Below, in pieces: positions 28,717-37,183 of a DNA stretch of 64,000 nt. Made by a program: the position numbers and the translations under genes. Under the pieces are notes generated by a model that saw only the letters and a list, made by a program, of their open reading frames with translations, had not been told where the DNA came from and made no database searches. This DNA comes from Clostridia bacterium (lineage in GTDB: Bacteria > Bacillota > Clostridia > Christensenellales > Aristaeellaceae): positions 1 to 64,000 of the forward strand of contig JAFRLY010000004.1 of assembly GCA_017431005.1 (NCBI GenBank), read 5' to 3'. The first letter of the stretch is position 1; each line of letters opens with the position of its first letter.

Positions 28717-30354
28717 TTATTTCACGATTTCCTTGTTCAGGTAGTTTTCATAGACCCGGGAATAGATTTCAATGGCTTTTTCGATGCCCATCCTGTCGAT
28801 GGTATTGAACAGCTCATCAATTGCGGCCTCGTCCTTGTTGCCGATGACAACGGACAGGAAAGTTTCGGCAATGGACGTGTTGACGTCATTCATGATCATG
28901 GTATAGGTTTCAGCATCCTCACCGGTCAGCAGGATGTTGGGTATGATCAGATCCTTGTCCGCACTGTAGTTGTATTCCAGCTCACGCTGTCCGTCTTCAT
29001 GAGAGCAGTCCACGGTCATCCATGCTTCCAGGTCCATGATCTTGGGGAACTCACCGCGGGTGGGAATGCAGTACTGCATGACGGTGTCGGAGGAAAGGCC
29101 GCCTTCGTTGTTCAGCACGACTTCCTTCCATACCTTGTTTCCGTCGGCGTCATAATCGAAGGATACACCTTCCACGCCCCAGGAGATCAGAGTGGTGCCT
29201 TCCTCGGAATACATGTAATTGAACAGCTCCAGGATCTTGTCCACCTTGCCTTCCTTCACAGCAGCGGAGGTAATGGCATTCCCTTCGGCGGCGGCAGCCC
29301 AGTTCTTCAGGTTAACGGCCTGGGTATAGCGCTTTGCATCCGCGCCTTCTGCATACACATAGGGGAAACGGGGCAGGGGCTCCAGCTTCACAGCGCTGCT
29401 GTCTGCGTAGGAAGCAACGGTATCCTTCAGCAGGGTGTAATAGCCGGGGAAGCGGTTGGTGTTGGTGTGCCAGAAGCCCTGGATATCAGAGGTGACCTGC
29501 GAGTTGATCTCCGTCTGGGTGTTGGAAGTGAAGGAGGGATCGATCAGGCCCTCAGCATACCACTGGCGCATGGTCATGGCGAAATCGCGGAAGTTTTTCC
29601 CGTCATTGATTTCCGTCCAGTAGGTTACTTTGCCGGTTTCAGGATCCAGCTGAGGATAGTTGTAGATCAGTCCCCAGGCAGAACCCAGTTCCTTGATCAG
29701 ATTCAGGGTAACGCGGTCAGACATGGGGATTTCATCATTGGGATCGCCGTTGCCATTGGCATCCTGCTCCTTAAAGGCAACCAGCGCGTCATGCAGCTCG
29801 TCAATGGTCTTGGGTACTTCCAGGTTCAGACGGTCCAGCCAGTCCTTGCGGATGGCATAACCGGAATAAGCATTGCGGGCGGTGGATTCCTCAACGTGGC
29901 AGAAGGCGGCGATGGAACCGTCTGTCAGAACCAGCGCACGGTTGATGTACTCATTGTTTGCGATCAGGTTATAGTAGTTGGGCACCTTTTCCTGAAGCTC
30001 GGACATGGGAAAGGACTGAACCAGACCATCCTCTATGGCAGCCTCGATTCCGCCGGAATAGTTGGACCAGTTCCAGGAAATGATATCCGGATAGTCACCG
30101 CCGGAGATGTTCAGATTGACGACGTTGTCATAGTTGTCGGTGGAGTTGACGGAAATAAACTCGAATTTCACGTTGAGGCGGGCTTCGAGCTCCTTGACCC
30201 AAAGCGCATCATACCAGTGGTCCAGCCCTGAAACATCCCAGGCCTGATGCAGCCAGGTAATGGTGGTGGGTTCATCGGCCGCAGCCGCGGGAGCGATGAC
30301 CAGCACGCTTGCCAGCAGAGCGAGCGCGCAGATGAGAGACAGAAGCTTCTTCAT
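28717..30354 (-). CDS. Extracellular solute-binding protein of a carbohydrate ABC importer
   Basis: The 545-residue protein starts with a signal peptide (MKKLLSLICALALLASVLVI, cleavage near APAAA-ADE) and then TTITWLHQAWDVSGLD, the usual start of family 1 sugar-binding proteins of the LplA type. No lipobox cysteine follows the hydrophobic core, which is unusual for a Gram-positive binding protein that needs anchoring. It is the last gene of a three-gene operon with two permeases, driven from about 32.35 kb. Regulation by the adjacent LacI protein and linkage to GH95 suggest that the cargo is a fucosylated oligosaccharide (inference). No ATPase gene is present; a shared MsmX-type ATPase is likely. 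Confidence 0.88.
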   Translation of the reverse strand: MKKLLSLICALALLASVLVIAPAAAADEPTTITWLHQAWDVSGLDHWYDALWVKELEARLNVKFEFISVNSTDNYDNVVNLNISGGDYPDIISWNWSNYSGGIEAAIEDGLVQSFPMSELQEKVPNYYNLIANNEYINRALVLTDGSIAAFCHVEESTARNAYSGYAIRKDWLDRLNLEVPKTIDELHDALVAFKEQDANGNGDPNDEIPMSDRVTLNLIKELGSAWGLIYNYPQLDPETGKVTYWTEINDGKNFRDFAMTMRQWYAEGLIDPSFTSNTQTEINSQVTSDIQGFWHTNTNRFPGYYTLLKDTVASYADSSAVKLEPLPRFPYVYAEGADAKRYTQAVNLKNWAAAAEGNAITSAAVKEGKVDKILELFNYMYSEEGTTLISWGVEGVSFDYDADGNKVWKEVVLNNEGGLSSDTVMQYCIPTRGEFPKIMDLEAWMTVDCSHEDGQRELEYNYSADKDLIIPNILLTGEDAETYTMIMNDVNTSIAETFLSVVIGNKDEAAIDELFNTIDRMGIEKAIEIYSRVYENYLNKEIVK

Positions 30355-30436
30355 TAAGGATAACCTCCTTTTTTTATTTGCTCACGGTTTATCGGCCGTG
30401 CAGCGATCAATTCAGTTACCGGCGCTGTATCCGCTG

Positions 30437-31351
30437 TTACCCTTTTACTGCGCCGATCATGACACCTTTGGTGAAAAACCGCTGAATAAAGGGATACACG
30501 CACAGAATCGGTACGGTGGAAACAACAATGACGACGTACTTCAGCAGCATATTGTTCAGTTCAGTCTGCAGGTCCTGTCCTCCGGTAACTTCAACAGCTT
30601 CACCCTGAATCAGAAGCGCGCGCAGCACCATCTGCAGCGGCATCAGCTTTTCATTGCGGATGTACAGAAGGGCGGAGGACCAGGCGTTCCAGTGGCCGAC
30701 GGCGTAGAACAGCGCTACAGTCGCAACGGAAGGAATGATCAGAGGCACGCAGATCGTAAAGAGCACCCGCAGATCACCCGCTCCGTCAATTCTGGCGGAT
30801 TCCTCCAAGGAATCCGGAATGCCGTAGAAGGCGGTGCGCAGGATGATGCAGTTATAGGTGCTGATCAGTCCGGGAATGATCATGGCCCAGACCGTGTCAT
30901 ACAGCCCGACGGCCTTTACAACCAGATAGGTCGGGATCATCCCTCCGGAGAAGTACATGGTGAATACGGCCAGGCCCGTGATCAGCTTATGCCACAGAAG
31001 ATCCCTCCGGGACAGGACAAACGCGAACAGGATGGAAAAAAACATGTTCAGGCCAGTGCCCACGATGACAACGAAGAATGTGACCAGATAGGAGCCCCAG
31101 AGCCGTTTGTAGTTCAGCACTTTTTCATAGCCGCCCAGGGAAAAATTCAGCGGGAAAAGCAGGATGCCCTTATGGCGCATCAGCATGGACGGATCCGAGA
31201 AGGAACAGCACAGCACATACCACAGCGGATATATCATCAGAAGGCACAGAAGACCAAGGCCGATGACGTTGAAAGTATCAAACACATGGCTTCCCAGGGA
31301 AATCCTGCCATAGTTCCACTGGTCGGAAGCGCATTTGCGCGGCTTCATCAT
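30437..31351 (-). CDS. Carbohydrate ABC transporter permease, MalG/LplC type
   Basis: This 304-residue inner permease has six predicted membrane segments and the CUT1 EAA loop (DSLEESARIDGAGDLRVLFT), which contacts the ATPase. The N-terminal region ends in a conserved hydrophobic entry (FNVIGLGLLCLLMIYPLWYV). GAGGAGGGAAGAA before the tandem ATGATG supports ATG 31351 rather than the upstream GTG. It follows the first permease after only a few bases and precedes the binding-protein gene by about 80 bases. It would form a heterodimeric channel with that neighbour. Confidence 0.92.
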   Translation of the reverse strand: MMKPRKCASDQWNYGRISLGSHVFDTFNVIGLGLLCLLMIYPLWYVLCCSFSDPSMLMRHKGILLFPLNFSLGGYEKVLNYKRLWGSYLVTFFVVIVGTGLNMFFSILFAFVLSRRDLLWHKLITGLAVFTMYFSGGMIPTYLVVKAVGLYDTVWAMIIPGLISTYNCIILRTAFYGIPDSLEESARIDGAGDLRVLFTICVPLIIPSVATVALFYAVGHWNAWSSALLYIRNEKLMPLQMVLRALLIQGEAVEVTGGQDLQTELNNMLLKYVVIVVSTVPILCVYPFIQRFFTKGVMIGAVKG

Positions 31352-31362
31352 TTCTTCCCTCC

Positions 31363-32325
31363 TCACCAAAGCGATATATCGGATGCTCTGCGGCTGATGG
31401 CATTGAAGATCACCAGCAGCAGGATGTTGACCGCGTTGTTGAACAGGTCCACAGCAGCAGAATAACTGTAGTTGCCGCCCAACATGCCGTAACGGTAAAC
31501 AAAGGAGGAAAACACATCGGCACGCTCCAGCACGGCATCGTTGTACAGCAGGATGATTTTTTCATAGCCGATGGACATCATGGAACCGACCTTCATCAGA
31601 AGCAGGAGGATGATGGTAGGCAGGATACCGGGGACGGTTACGTGCAGAATGCGCTGAAAGCGGTTGCAGCCGTCGATGGCGGCGGCGTCAAAGAGCTCTA
31701 CATTGATGGCGGACAGGGCGGCCAGATACACAATCGTGTTGTAACCCAGGTTCTGCCATACATCGGAAAAAACATAGATCCAGGGAAAGTACTCCGGAAT
31801 GTTGCTGAACGCGACGGGGCTTTTGCCGAGGAGACCGAGAATCTGGTTGAACAGGCCGTTATAGGAGAGAAGGTTCAGCACGATACCGCAGGCAACCACC
31901 AGAGAAACGAAATGCGGCATATAGGTTACGGTCTGCACAACACGTTTATAGGCGGAGCTGCGGACCTCGTTGAGCAGCAGCGCCAGGAGGATCGGAAGCG
32001 ATGAGCCGATGATCAGGCTCAGCAGATTGATTGTCAGGGTATTCCGCAGAAGGCGGGGAAAATAGTAACTGGAGAAAAACTGCTCAAACCATTTGAAGCC
32101 TACCCAGCTGCTGCCCCACAGGCCTCGCGCCGGGCGGTAGTTTTTAAAGGCAATCGCCAGGCCGCCCATCGGCGCATAACGGAAAATGAAGTAATACGAC
32201 AGACAAAGCAGGGCAATCAGGTAAATGACCCAATTCTTGCGGAAATCCGTGGCAGCCCTCTGCCGAAAGGATTTCCTGGGTAGAATGACGGCTGAAGGCA
32301 TCCGTCCGGCTACCTGCTTTTTCAT
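31363..32325 (-). CDS. Carbohydrate ABC transporter permease, MalF/LplB type
   Basis: This 320-residue protein is the partner permease. Six membrane helices are visible, with the EAA-like loop in NVELFDAAAIDGCNRFQRIL and the LplB-type N-terminus (YLIALLCLSYYFIFRYAPMG, GLAIAFKNYRP). GGAGGCACGCGT before ATG 32325 fits the start. It is the first gene of the operon. The leader contains a LacI-type operator (32386-32397) and a second half-site near 32358, so transcription should be controlled by the adjacent LacI regulator. Confidence 0.93.
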   Translation of the reverse strand: MKKQVAGRMPSAVILPRKSFRQRAATDFRKNWVIYLIALLCLSYYFIFRYAPMGGLAIAFKNYRPARGLWGSSWVGFKWFEQFFSSYYFPRLLRNTLTINLLSLIIGSSLPILLALLLNEVRSSAYKRVVQTVTYMPHFVSLVVACGIVLNLLSYNGLFNQILGLLGKSPVAFSNIPEYFPWIYVFSDVWQNLGYNTIVYLAALSAINVELFDAAAIDGCNRFQRILHVTVPGILPTIILLLLMKVGSMMSIGYEKIILLYNDAVLERADVFSSFVYRYGMLGGNYSYSAAVDLFNNAVNILLLVIFNAISRRASDISLW

Positions 32326-32353
32326 ACGCGTGCCTCCGTGAACGTAAAAAAGT

Positions 32354-32397
32354 ATATCGTTTCGTATTATTTGCAACTTATTAACCGTAACGTTTCG
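32354..32397 (-). promoter_or_regulatory. LacI-type operator region of the transporter operon
   Basis: CGTAACGTTTCG at 32386-32397 matches the 12-bp palindrome in front of GH95 at 11 of 12 positions. A half-site CGTTTCG lies at 32358-32364, next to a -10-like TATACT (minus strand). Both are in the leader of the first permease gene, about 60 and 30 bases before its start codon. I could not place a matching -35 with confidence. Confidence 0.7.
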
Positions 32398-32491
32398 CTT
32401 TTAAAATATCATAAACCCCGTCCGTTGTCAACAGCATTTGGTAAAGAACGGCGTATTTTGCCTCTTTTTTTAAAACTGACCTGAAAGCAGT

Positions 32492-32522
32492 AAAAAAAAG
32501 GCGCTCCGGAAAGCGGAACGCC
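32492..32522 (-). terminator. Terminator of the lacI-type gene
   Basis: On the minus strand, GGCGTTCCG pairs with CGGAGCGCC (one G-T pair) around a short loop (32500-32522) and is followed by eight T. It lies 20 bases after the regulator stop. Confidence 0.8.
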
Positions 32523-32541
32523 TACAGATGAAAGAACGGGT

Positions 32542-33573
32542 TCAGACGCGCTTAATGGAATTTCCGACGAAGAGCGTGGCAGGCAGAGTCCTTACCTGGG
32601 GAAGCGGAACACCGCCGCCGGTGCTGACCCGAAGCTGCTCGGACATAATCCGGGCGGCTGCGCTGCCGATCTGGGCAGTAGGCTGCAGCATGGAATACAG
32701 CTTCACGCCGTGCCCGTTTTCAGTTCCGACACCGTCAAACCCGACAACAGAAACATCGTCCGGTACGCGAAATCCTTCCGCTTCCAAGGCTTCCATGACG
32801 CGGGATGTCAGCCCGGAGGTGGCAGCAAACACAGCGGTAGGCCTGCACTGACGCAGCTTTTCCCGGATCAGCTCTTGAGAGGTGCGTTCTCTGGCTCCCC
32901 CCAAAAATACGATGCGGTCGCTGTCAACAGGGCAGCCGCGCTCGTGGAGCGCATCCACAAAGCCTTCAGCGCGGCGGCGGCCTGTATAGTTCGTTTCGCC
33001 ATGGAAAAAGCCCACAATGTTGCGATGTCCCGCATTGAGCAACTCATCAGCAGCAGTGCGGGCAGCGCCTACGTTATCAATGATCACAGAGCTCACACGG
33101 TCAGCCAGCTCAGGAATCTGCTTGTCGATCAGCGTAACAGGTATGCCCAGCTCAAGCGGCCTTTGCAGATGTACACCGTCCTCATTCTGGGGCAGGTTGA
33201 TAATACCGTCAACACCTTTTTGCAGCAGAAAATCCACTGCTTCCAGTTCTGTCCGGCGGCGGATGTCATCATCGCCCGGTACCGCGCAATAAAGCGCTGT
33301 GCCGTAGCCATCGGCTCGAAGCTCCAGCTGAATCTGCTGAATGATTTCCATAATAAAGCCGTTGGTCAGGGCGGGCATCAGCAAGCCCACATAGCCGGTG
33401 TGGCGGGTTTTCAGGTTCCGGGCAGTTTCGTTCACCTTGAAATCAAGGGCCTGAATGGCTTCCTCGATCGCCTCCCGGTTTTTCGGAAGCACATTTCCGC
33501 CGTTGATATATTTGGATATTGTGGCCAGCCCAAGCCCTGTGCGGCGGGCAATATCCTTGATTGTTGCGGCCAT
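32542..33573 (-). CDS. LacI family transcriptional regulator of the fucoside locus
   Basis: The 343-residue protein starts with the LacI helix-turn-helix (TIKDIARRTGLGLATISKYI, residues 4-23) and the hinge region KVNETARNLKTRHTGYVGLL. A periplasmic-binding-protein-like effector domain follows, with DGIINLPQ, VTLIDK, VVGFDGVG and the dimer tail. It is divergent from the GH95 gene; both promoters fit in the 135 bases between them, and a perfect 12-bp palindrome overlaps the expected GH95 start point. A near copy precedes the transporter operon. It most likely represses both until a fucoside or its breakdown product binds. Confidence 0.93.
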   Translation of the reverse strand: MAATIKDIARRTGLGLATISKYINGGNVLPKNREAIEEAIQALDFKVNETARNLKTRHTGYVGLLMPALTNGFIMEIIQQIQLELRADGYGTALYCAVPGDDDIRRRTELEAVDFLLQKGVDGIINLPQNEDGVHLQRPLELGIPVTLIDKQIPELADRVSSVIIDNVGAARTAADELLNAGHRNIVGFFHGETNYTGRRRAEGFVDALHERGCPVDSDRIVFLGGARERTSQELIREKLRQCRPTAVFAATSGLTSRVMEALEAEGFRVPDDVSVVGFDGVGTENGHGVKLYSMLQPTAQIGSAAARIMSEQLRVSTGGGVPLPQVRTLPATLFVGNSIKRV

Positions 33574-33606
33574 GCAGCACGCCTCCGTTGTTCAGAAGTT
33601 GTGATT

Positions 33607-33635
33607 ATTATGTCATATTTATGTGAAGCCGTCAA
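33607..33635 (-). promoter_or_regulatory. Promoter of the LacI-type regulator
   Basis: Minus strand: TTGACG (33630-33635), 17 bases, CATAAT (33607-33612). Its -35 abuts the -35 of the divergent GH95 promoter. Confidence 0.75.
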
Positions 33636-33636
33636 C

Positions 33637-33665
33637 TTGACACGAAAAAAAATGTGTGATACGCT
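33637..33665 (+). promoter_or_regulatory. Promoter of the GH95 gene
   Basis: A perfect -35 TTGACA (33637-33642) and TACGCT (33660-33665) are spaced by 17 bases. The -10 is weak, as expected for a regulated promoter. Confidence 0.65.
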
Positions 33666-33675
33666 GTTTTGTAGA

Positions 33676-33687
33676 CGAAACGTTTCG
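33676..33687 (+). promoter_or_regulatory. LacI-family operator of GH95
   Basis: CGAAACGTTTCG is a perfect 12-bp palindrome beginning 10 bases after the GH95 -10 box, hence over or just past the start of transcription, 20 bases before the start codon. It matches the LacI-family operator pattern with central CG. A near-identical copy lies at 32386-32397. Confidence 0.85.
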
Positions 33688-33707
33688 ACTTGTGGAGGAA
33701 CGTAAAT

Positions 33708-35966
33708 ATGAGAAGGCTGCATTATCATCAACCTGCTGCCTGCTGGAACGAGGCATTGCCATTAGGCAACGGACGTTTAGGCGCGATGGTTTTCGGCGGA
33801 GCGGCGCTGGACAGGCTTCAGATCAACGAGGATTCCGTATGGTCCGGTGGCTTTGAGAACCGCGTAAATCCGAGTGCCGGGGAAAAAATGCCGCTGCTGC
33901 GGGAACTGATCGCCCAGGGCCGGATCCGTGAGGCCGAGCAGCTTGCCCTGCGTGCTTTTACGGCTACAGGGGACAATGAACGGCATTATGAACCGCTTGC
34001 CGACGTCCTGCTGATGTTCCCGGAGAACGGCCCTGGCTTCAATCTACACAACGTCCGGAACCTGGCCGGCCAGGATATGAGGAAATGCACCCCGCCGGAA
34101 ACAGAGGCTTATGTCCGCAGCCTGGAGCTGGACACCGGGCTGCATCGGGTGAGCTACCGGCTGCATGGCAGGGACTTTTCCCGGGAGTGTTTCGTTTCAG
34201 CGCCGGATCAGGTGATGTGTGTAAGAGCTTCCGGAAATACTTTTGATGTGCTTCTGCGGCGGGGGATGCAGGTGGGCAGGCTCGCAGCGGCGGACGCGCG
34301 GACGGTGGTACTCAGCGGTGTAACAGCGAACAGAGGTATCAGCTATGCATGCGCGGTGCGCGTCATCCGGGGAGAAGCTGAGAAAATCGGCGCGACACTG
34401 TGCTGCCGCGGAGATAACGATCTGCTGATTGCCGGAGCCACAAGCTTCCGCTTCGCGGATCCGGTACAGGCAGCGCTGGATCTACTGGACGCTGCCGAAA
34501 AAAAAGGATATGACTTGCTGAAGCAGCGGCATCTGGCGGATTTTACGCCCATCATGGCCCGATGCGAGCTGCAGCTCGAGGAAGATGCTGCACTGGATGC
34601 GCTGCCGACGGACGAGCGGCTGCGGCACACGGTGGAAGGGGAGAATGATCCGGGGCTGATCAACACCTATTTCCAGTACAGCCGATACCTGCTCGTCTGC
34701 TCCAGCCGTCCCGGATCGCTGCCTGCTAACCTGCAGGGCATATGGAATCAGGAGTTTGAACCGCCCTGGGGCAGCAAATACACCATCAACATCAACACGC
34801 AGATGAACTACTGGCCGGCGGAAATCTGCAACCTTTCGGAAATGCATCTTCCTCTGTTTGAACATCTGAGGCGCATGCTTCCCCACGGCCGGGACGTGGC
34901 CCGTGAAATGTACGGAGCATCCGGATGGGTGGCGCATCACAACACAGATATCTGGGGCGACTGTGCACCGCAGGACAGCTATATCGCTTCAACCGTATGG
35001 CAGATGGGCGCCGCATGGCTGTGCCTGCATATATCCGAACATTACGAATATACCGGCGACCGGGCGTTTCTGCGTGAATACTATCCGATCATGAAGGAAG
35101 CCGCAGTGTTTTTTCTGGACACAATGACAGAAGACAGGGACGGCTGGCTTAGTGTGTCGCCTTCCTGCTCCCCGGAAAACACATACATTATGCCCGGAGG
35201 CGAACGGGGCTGCCTGTGCAGCGACGCGGCAATGGATACGCAGATCCTCAGAGAGCTTTTCAGCGCGGTTGTGCGCTGCGGCAGGGAACTGGGAGAGGAT
35301 ACTGCGGTCTTTGAAGCGGTGCTGCCCAGGCTTCGTCCCCTGAAGATTTCACCGCGCGGCACACTGATGGAATGGGGGCAGGACTACATGGAGGCCGAAA
35401 TCGGTCATCGTCATATTTCCCATCTGTTTGCGCTTCATCCTGGGAAGCAGATCATATGCGGTCAGCCAGAGCTCTTTGCAGCAGCGAACGCTACACTGGA
35501 GCGCCGGCTCAGCCACGGCGGCGGCCATACAGGCTGGAGCCGGGCGTGGATCATTAATTTTTACGCGCGTCTGCTGGACGGTGAAAAATGTTGGGAAAAT
35601 ATCATAGAGCTTCTGAAAAAATCCACGCTCCCCAACCTTCTGGATAATCATCCGCCGTTCCAGATCGACGGTAATTTCGGCGCCGCCGCCGGCATCGCGC
35701 AAATGCTCCTCCAAAGCCATGAAGGCGTGCTGCGCCTGCTGCCTGCGCTGCCGGAATGCTGGTGCGCCGGCACCGTGCGGGGGCTCAGAGCGAGAGGCGC
35801 TTATGAGGTGGATCTGCGGTGGGATCAGGGACGCCTGACAGAAGCAATGATTACAGCCGGAAGTGACGGTGTGCTGACGCTGGCCGACGGCCGGAGCATT
35901 GCGCACAGATCCGGTGACCGTATCCGTGTAACAGCCGAAAGGCTGATAATTGCAGGTAAACAATAA
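33708..35966 (+). CDS. Glycoside hydrolase family 95 (alpha-L-fucosidase)
   Basis: The 752-residue protein opens with the GH95 signature ACWNEALPLGNGRLGAMVFG and LQINEDSVWSGG. Further family blocks are NLQGIWNQEFEPPWGSKYTI, NTQMNYWPAEICNLSEMHLP, NTDIWGDCAPQDSY, the proline/serine block SVSPSCSPENTY, GGGHTGWSRAWIINFYARL and FQIDGNFGAAAGIAQMLLQS. GH95 inverts alpha-1,2-L-fucosyl linkages through an (alpha/alpha)6 barrel. There is no signal peptide, so the substrate must be imported, which fits the adjacent ABC importer. Start 33708 follows TGGAGGAACG. Some GH95 members act on L-galactosides, so fucose is the likely but unproven sugar. Confidence 0.94.
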   Translation: MRRLHYHQPAACWNEALPLGNGRLGAMVFGGAALDRLQINEDSVWSGGFENRVNPSAGEKMPLLRELIAQGRIREAEQLALRAFTATGDNERHYEPLADVLLMFPENGPGFNLHNVRNLAGQDMRKCTPPETEAYVRSLELDTGLHRVSYRLHGRDFSRECFVSAPDQVMCVRASGNTFDVLLRRGMQVGRLAAADARTVVLSGVTANRGISYACAVRVIRGEAEKIGATLCCRGDNDLLIAGATSFRFADPVQAALDLLDAAEKKGYDLLKQRHLADFTPIMARCELQLEEDAALDALPTDERLRHTVEGENDPGLINTYFQYSRYLLVCSSRPGSLPANLQGIWNQEFEPPWGSKYTININTQMNYWPAEICNLSEMHLPLFEHLRRMLPHGRDVAREMYGASGWVAHHNTDIWGDCAPQDSYIASTVWQMGAAWLCLHISEHYEYTGDRAFLREYYPIMKEAAVFFLDTMTEDRDGWLSVSPSCSPENTYIMPGGERGCLCSDAAMDTQILRELFSAVVRCGRELGEDTAVFEAVLPRLRPLKISPRGTLMEWGQDYMEAEIGHRHISHLFALHPGKQIICGQPELFAAANATLERRLSHGGGHTGWSRAWIINFYARLLDGEKCWENIIELLKKSTLPNLLDNHPPFQIDGNFGAAAGIAQMLLQSHEGVLRLLPALPECWCAGTVRGLRARGAYEVDLRWDQGRLTEAMITAGSDGVLTLADGRSIAHRSGDRIRVTAERLIIAGKQ

Positions 35967-36083
35967 CAAAAACGTGAATGAAAGGAACCGTTCCTCAGTT
36001 TTCAGATATACAGCAGCAAGTGGCGAACTTTTCGATGCGTCTTGAGACGCTGCAAGCATTAACGCCTTAAAGGCGTGGTGCAT

Positions 36084-36114
36084 ACCACCGGCTTATCCGG
36101 TGGTTTTGATTTTC
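36084..36114 (+). terminator. Hairpin after GH95, terminator-like
   Basis: ACCACCGG (36084-36091) pairs with CCGGTGGT (36097-36104) and is followed by TTTGATTTTC. A second small hairpin (ACGCCTT with AAGGCGT, 36062-36075) lies just before it. Such twin hairpins also occur at ends of IS200/IS605-like elements, but no transposase is present here. Confidence 0.6.
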
Positions 36115-36122
36115 TGCATTCG

Positions 36123-36674
36123 TCACTTTATGCGGACGTATTGGCTTCCGTCCCGTCTGAAAATTCCTTCGCTGATCATGTCCCGGCGAATCGTGCAGTA
36201 ATCCTCGTGGATGGGGAAAATGATTTCATTCACTTCCTTTTCCTCGTAAACCTTTCCGATTTCGAACAGTGCCGCAATCTGCTCATAGCAGATGAGCTTC
36301 TTCTTGCGCTGTACGGGGATGGAGCGAAGCCTGCCATATTCAAAGAAAGCGCTGATCACCTTCCGGCGGTATGCTTCCTCTCTTTTCTGCTGCTCGTCAG
36401 CCTGCTCCGGTTCCGAAACCGCAATCTCATACAGGGTTTTGTCCAGGGCTTTCCGGTTCAGGGAATAGACGGTATAGTACTGCTCCTTGCGGGAGAGGAT
36501 GAGACCCGCCTCCTCCAGCTTCTTCATATGGAAGGAAACCGTGGACGGGGTCAGATCCAGTCGCTCCGCAAGCAGCTCCGTATACATATCCCCCTGGTTC
36601 AGGGACTGCACGATCCGCAGGCGGGACATATCCGAAAGACACTTAAAGAGCTTCATCGCGTCTTCCTGCGTCAT
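36123..36674 (-). CDS. ArsR-type winged-helix regulator with C-terminal DUF2087 domain
   Basis: Residues 1-75 form an ArsR-like winged helix (MKLFKCLSDMSRLRIVQSLN, then TPSTVSFHMKKLEEAGLI and the wing SRKEQYYTVYSLN). From about residue 100 a DUF2087 domain follows (SIPVQRKKKLICYEQIAALF, EKEVNEIIFPIHEDYCTIRR). No metal-binding cysteine pair of classic ArsR sensors is seen, so it probably senses something else. Its start overlaps the stop of the 112-residue gene upstream (ATGA). An 18-bp palindrome lies at the expected transcription start of this two-gene operon, which points to autoregulation. Confidence 0.9.
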   Translation of the reverse strand: MTQEDAMKLFKCLSDMSRLRIVQSLNQGDMYTELLAERLDLTPSTVSFHMKKLEEAGLILSRKEQYYTVYSLNRKALDKTLYEIAVSEPEQADEQQKREEAYRRKVISAFFEYGRLRSIPVQRKKKLICYEQIAALFEIGKVYEEKEVNEIIFPIHEDYCTIRRDMISEGIFRRDGSQYVRIK

Positions 36675-37009
36675 GCTTCGGACACCTCCTCAAAATGCGC
36701 GATAACATCCTCCAGCGCGGAGAGCTTGATCTCCTCCACAGCCATCCCTTTGGCATTGTCGTGCTGCTTCGCTTTTTCAAGCGCCGCGCCCCATTCCGCA
36801 CGGAATTTTTCCAGCATGGCCTTCACAGCGCCGGTCCCGGCGCCGGGCCTTTTCATCAATGTCTGACTCACCGTTTTGCAGACTTCATAGATATTGGTGC
36901 GCACCTTCATAAAATTGGCGTCGTCACCACGTCCGTCTGCCCGCAGTTCTTCGGTTTTTGCTCTGCCTTCCTCTATTTTGCTGTCCATATACTGCATAAA
37001 CTTTTCCAT
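36671..37009 (-). CDS. Hypothetical helical protein co-operonic with the ArsR regulator, 112 aa
   Basis: I do not recognise this 112-residue protein. It is almost entirely helical and charged (MEKFMQYMDSKIEEGRAKTE, LEDVIAHFEEVSEA), with no membrane segment, cysteine or catalytic motif. It is the first gene of the operon, with a consensus promoter and an 18-bp palindrome upstream, and its stop overlaps the regulator start. AGGAGGAAAACAGG precedes ATG 37009. Coupling to the regulator suggests that it is either the regulated product or a modulator of the DUF2087 protein; this is inference. Confidence 0.75.
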   Translation of the reverse strand: MEKFMQYMDSKIEEGRAKTEELRADGRGDDANFMKVRTNIYEVCKTVSQTLMKRPGAGTGAVKAMLEKFRAEWGAALEKAKQHDNAKGMAVEEIKLSALEDVIAHFEEVSEA

Positions 37010-37034
37010 CCTGTTTTCCTCCTTGTCGCATCTG

Positions 37035-37052
37035 ATTCGATGATCATCGAAT
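37035..37052 (-). promoter_or_regulatory. 18-bp palindromic operator of the ArsR operon
   Basis: ATTCGATGATCATCGAAT is a perfect 18-bp palindrome placed directly downstream of the -10 box, over the expected start of transcription. It fits ArsR-family sites and implies self-control by the winged-helix regulator encoded by the operon. Confidence 0.8.
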
Positions 37053-37054
37053 TA

Positions 37055-37083
37055 ATAATAGCAGGGCCGGATAAGGATGTCAA
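37055..37083 (-). promoter_or_regulatory. Promoter of the ArsR operon
   Basis: Minus strand: a perfect TTGACA (37078-37083), 17 bases, TATTAT (37055-37060). Confidence 0.85.
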
Positions 37084-37153
37084 TATTTATTTCGATATTC
37101 ATCAATGTAAATTTGCCTGCGGTTCAGGCAGGGATGAATGATTCACAAACAGT

Positions 37154-37183
37154 CAAAAAAATGGCAGGGCAATCATGCCCTGC
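37154..37183 (-). terminator. Terminator at the end of the accessory array
   Basis: GCAGGGC (37164-37170) pairs with GCCCTGC (37177-37183). On the minus strand it is followed by a run of seven T. It lies just after the second in-frame stop (TAA 37195-37197) downstream of the GNAT gene. Confidence 0.8.
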
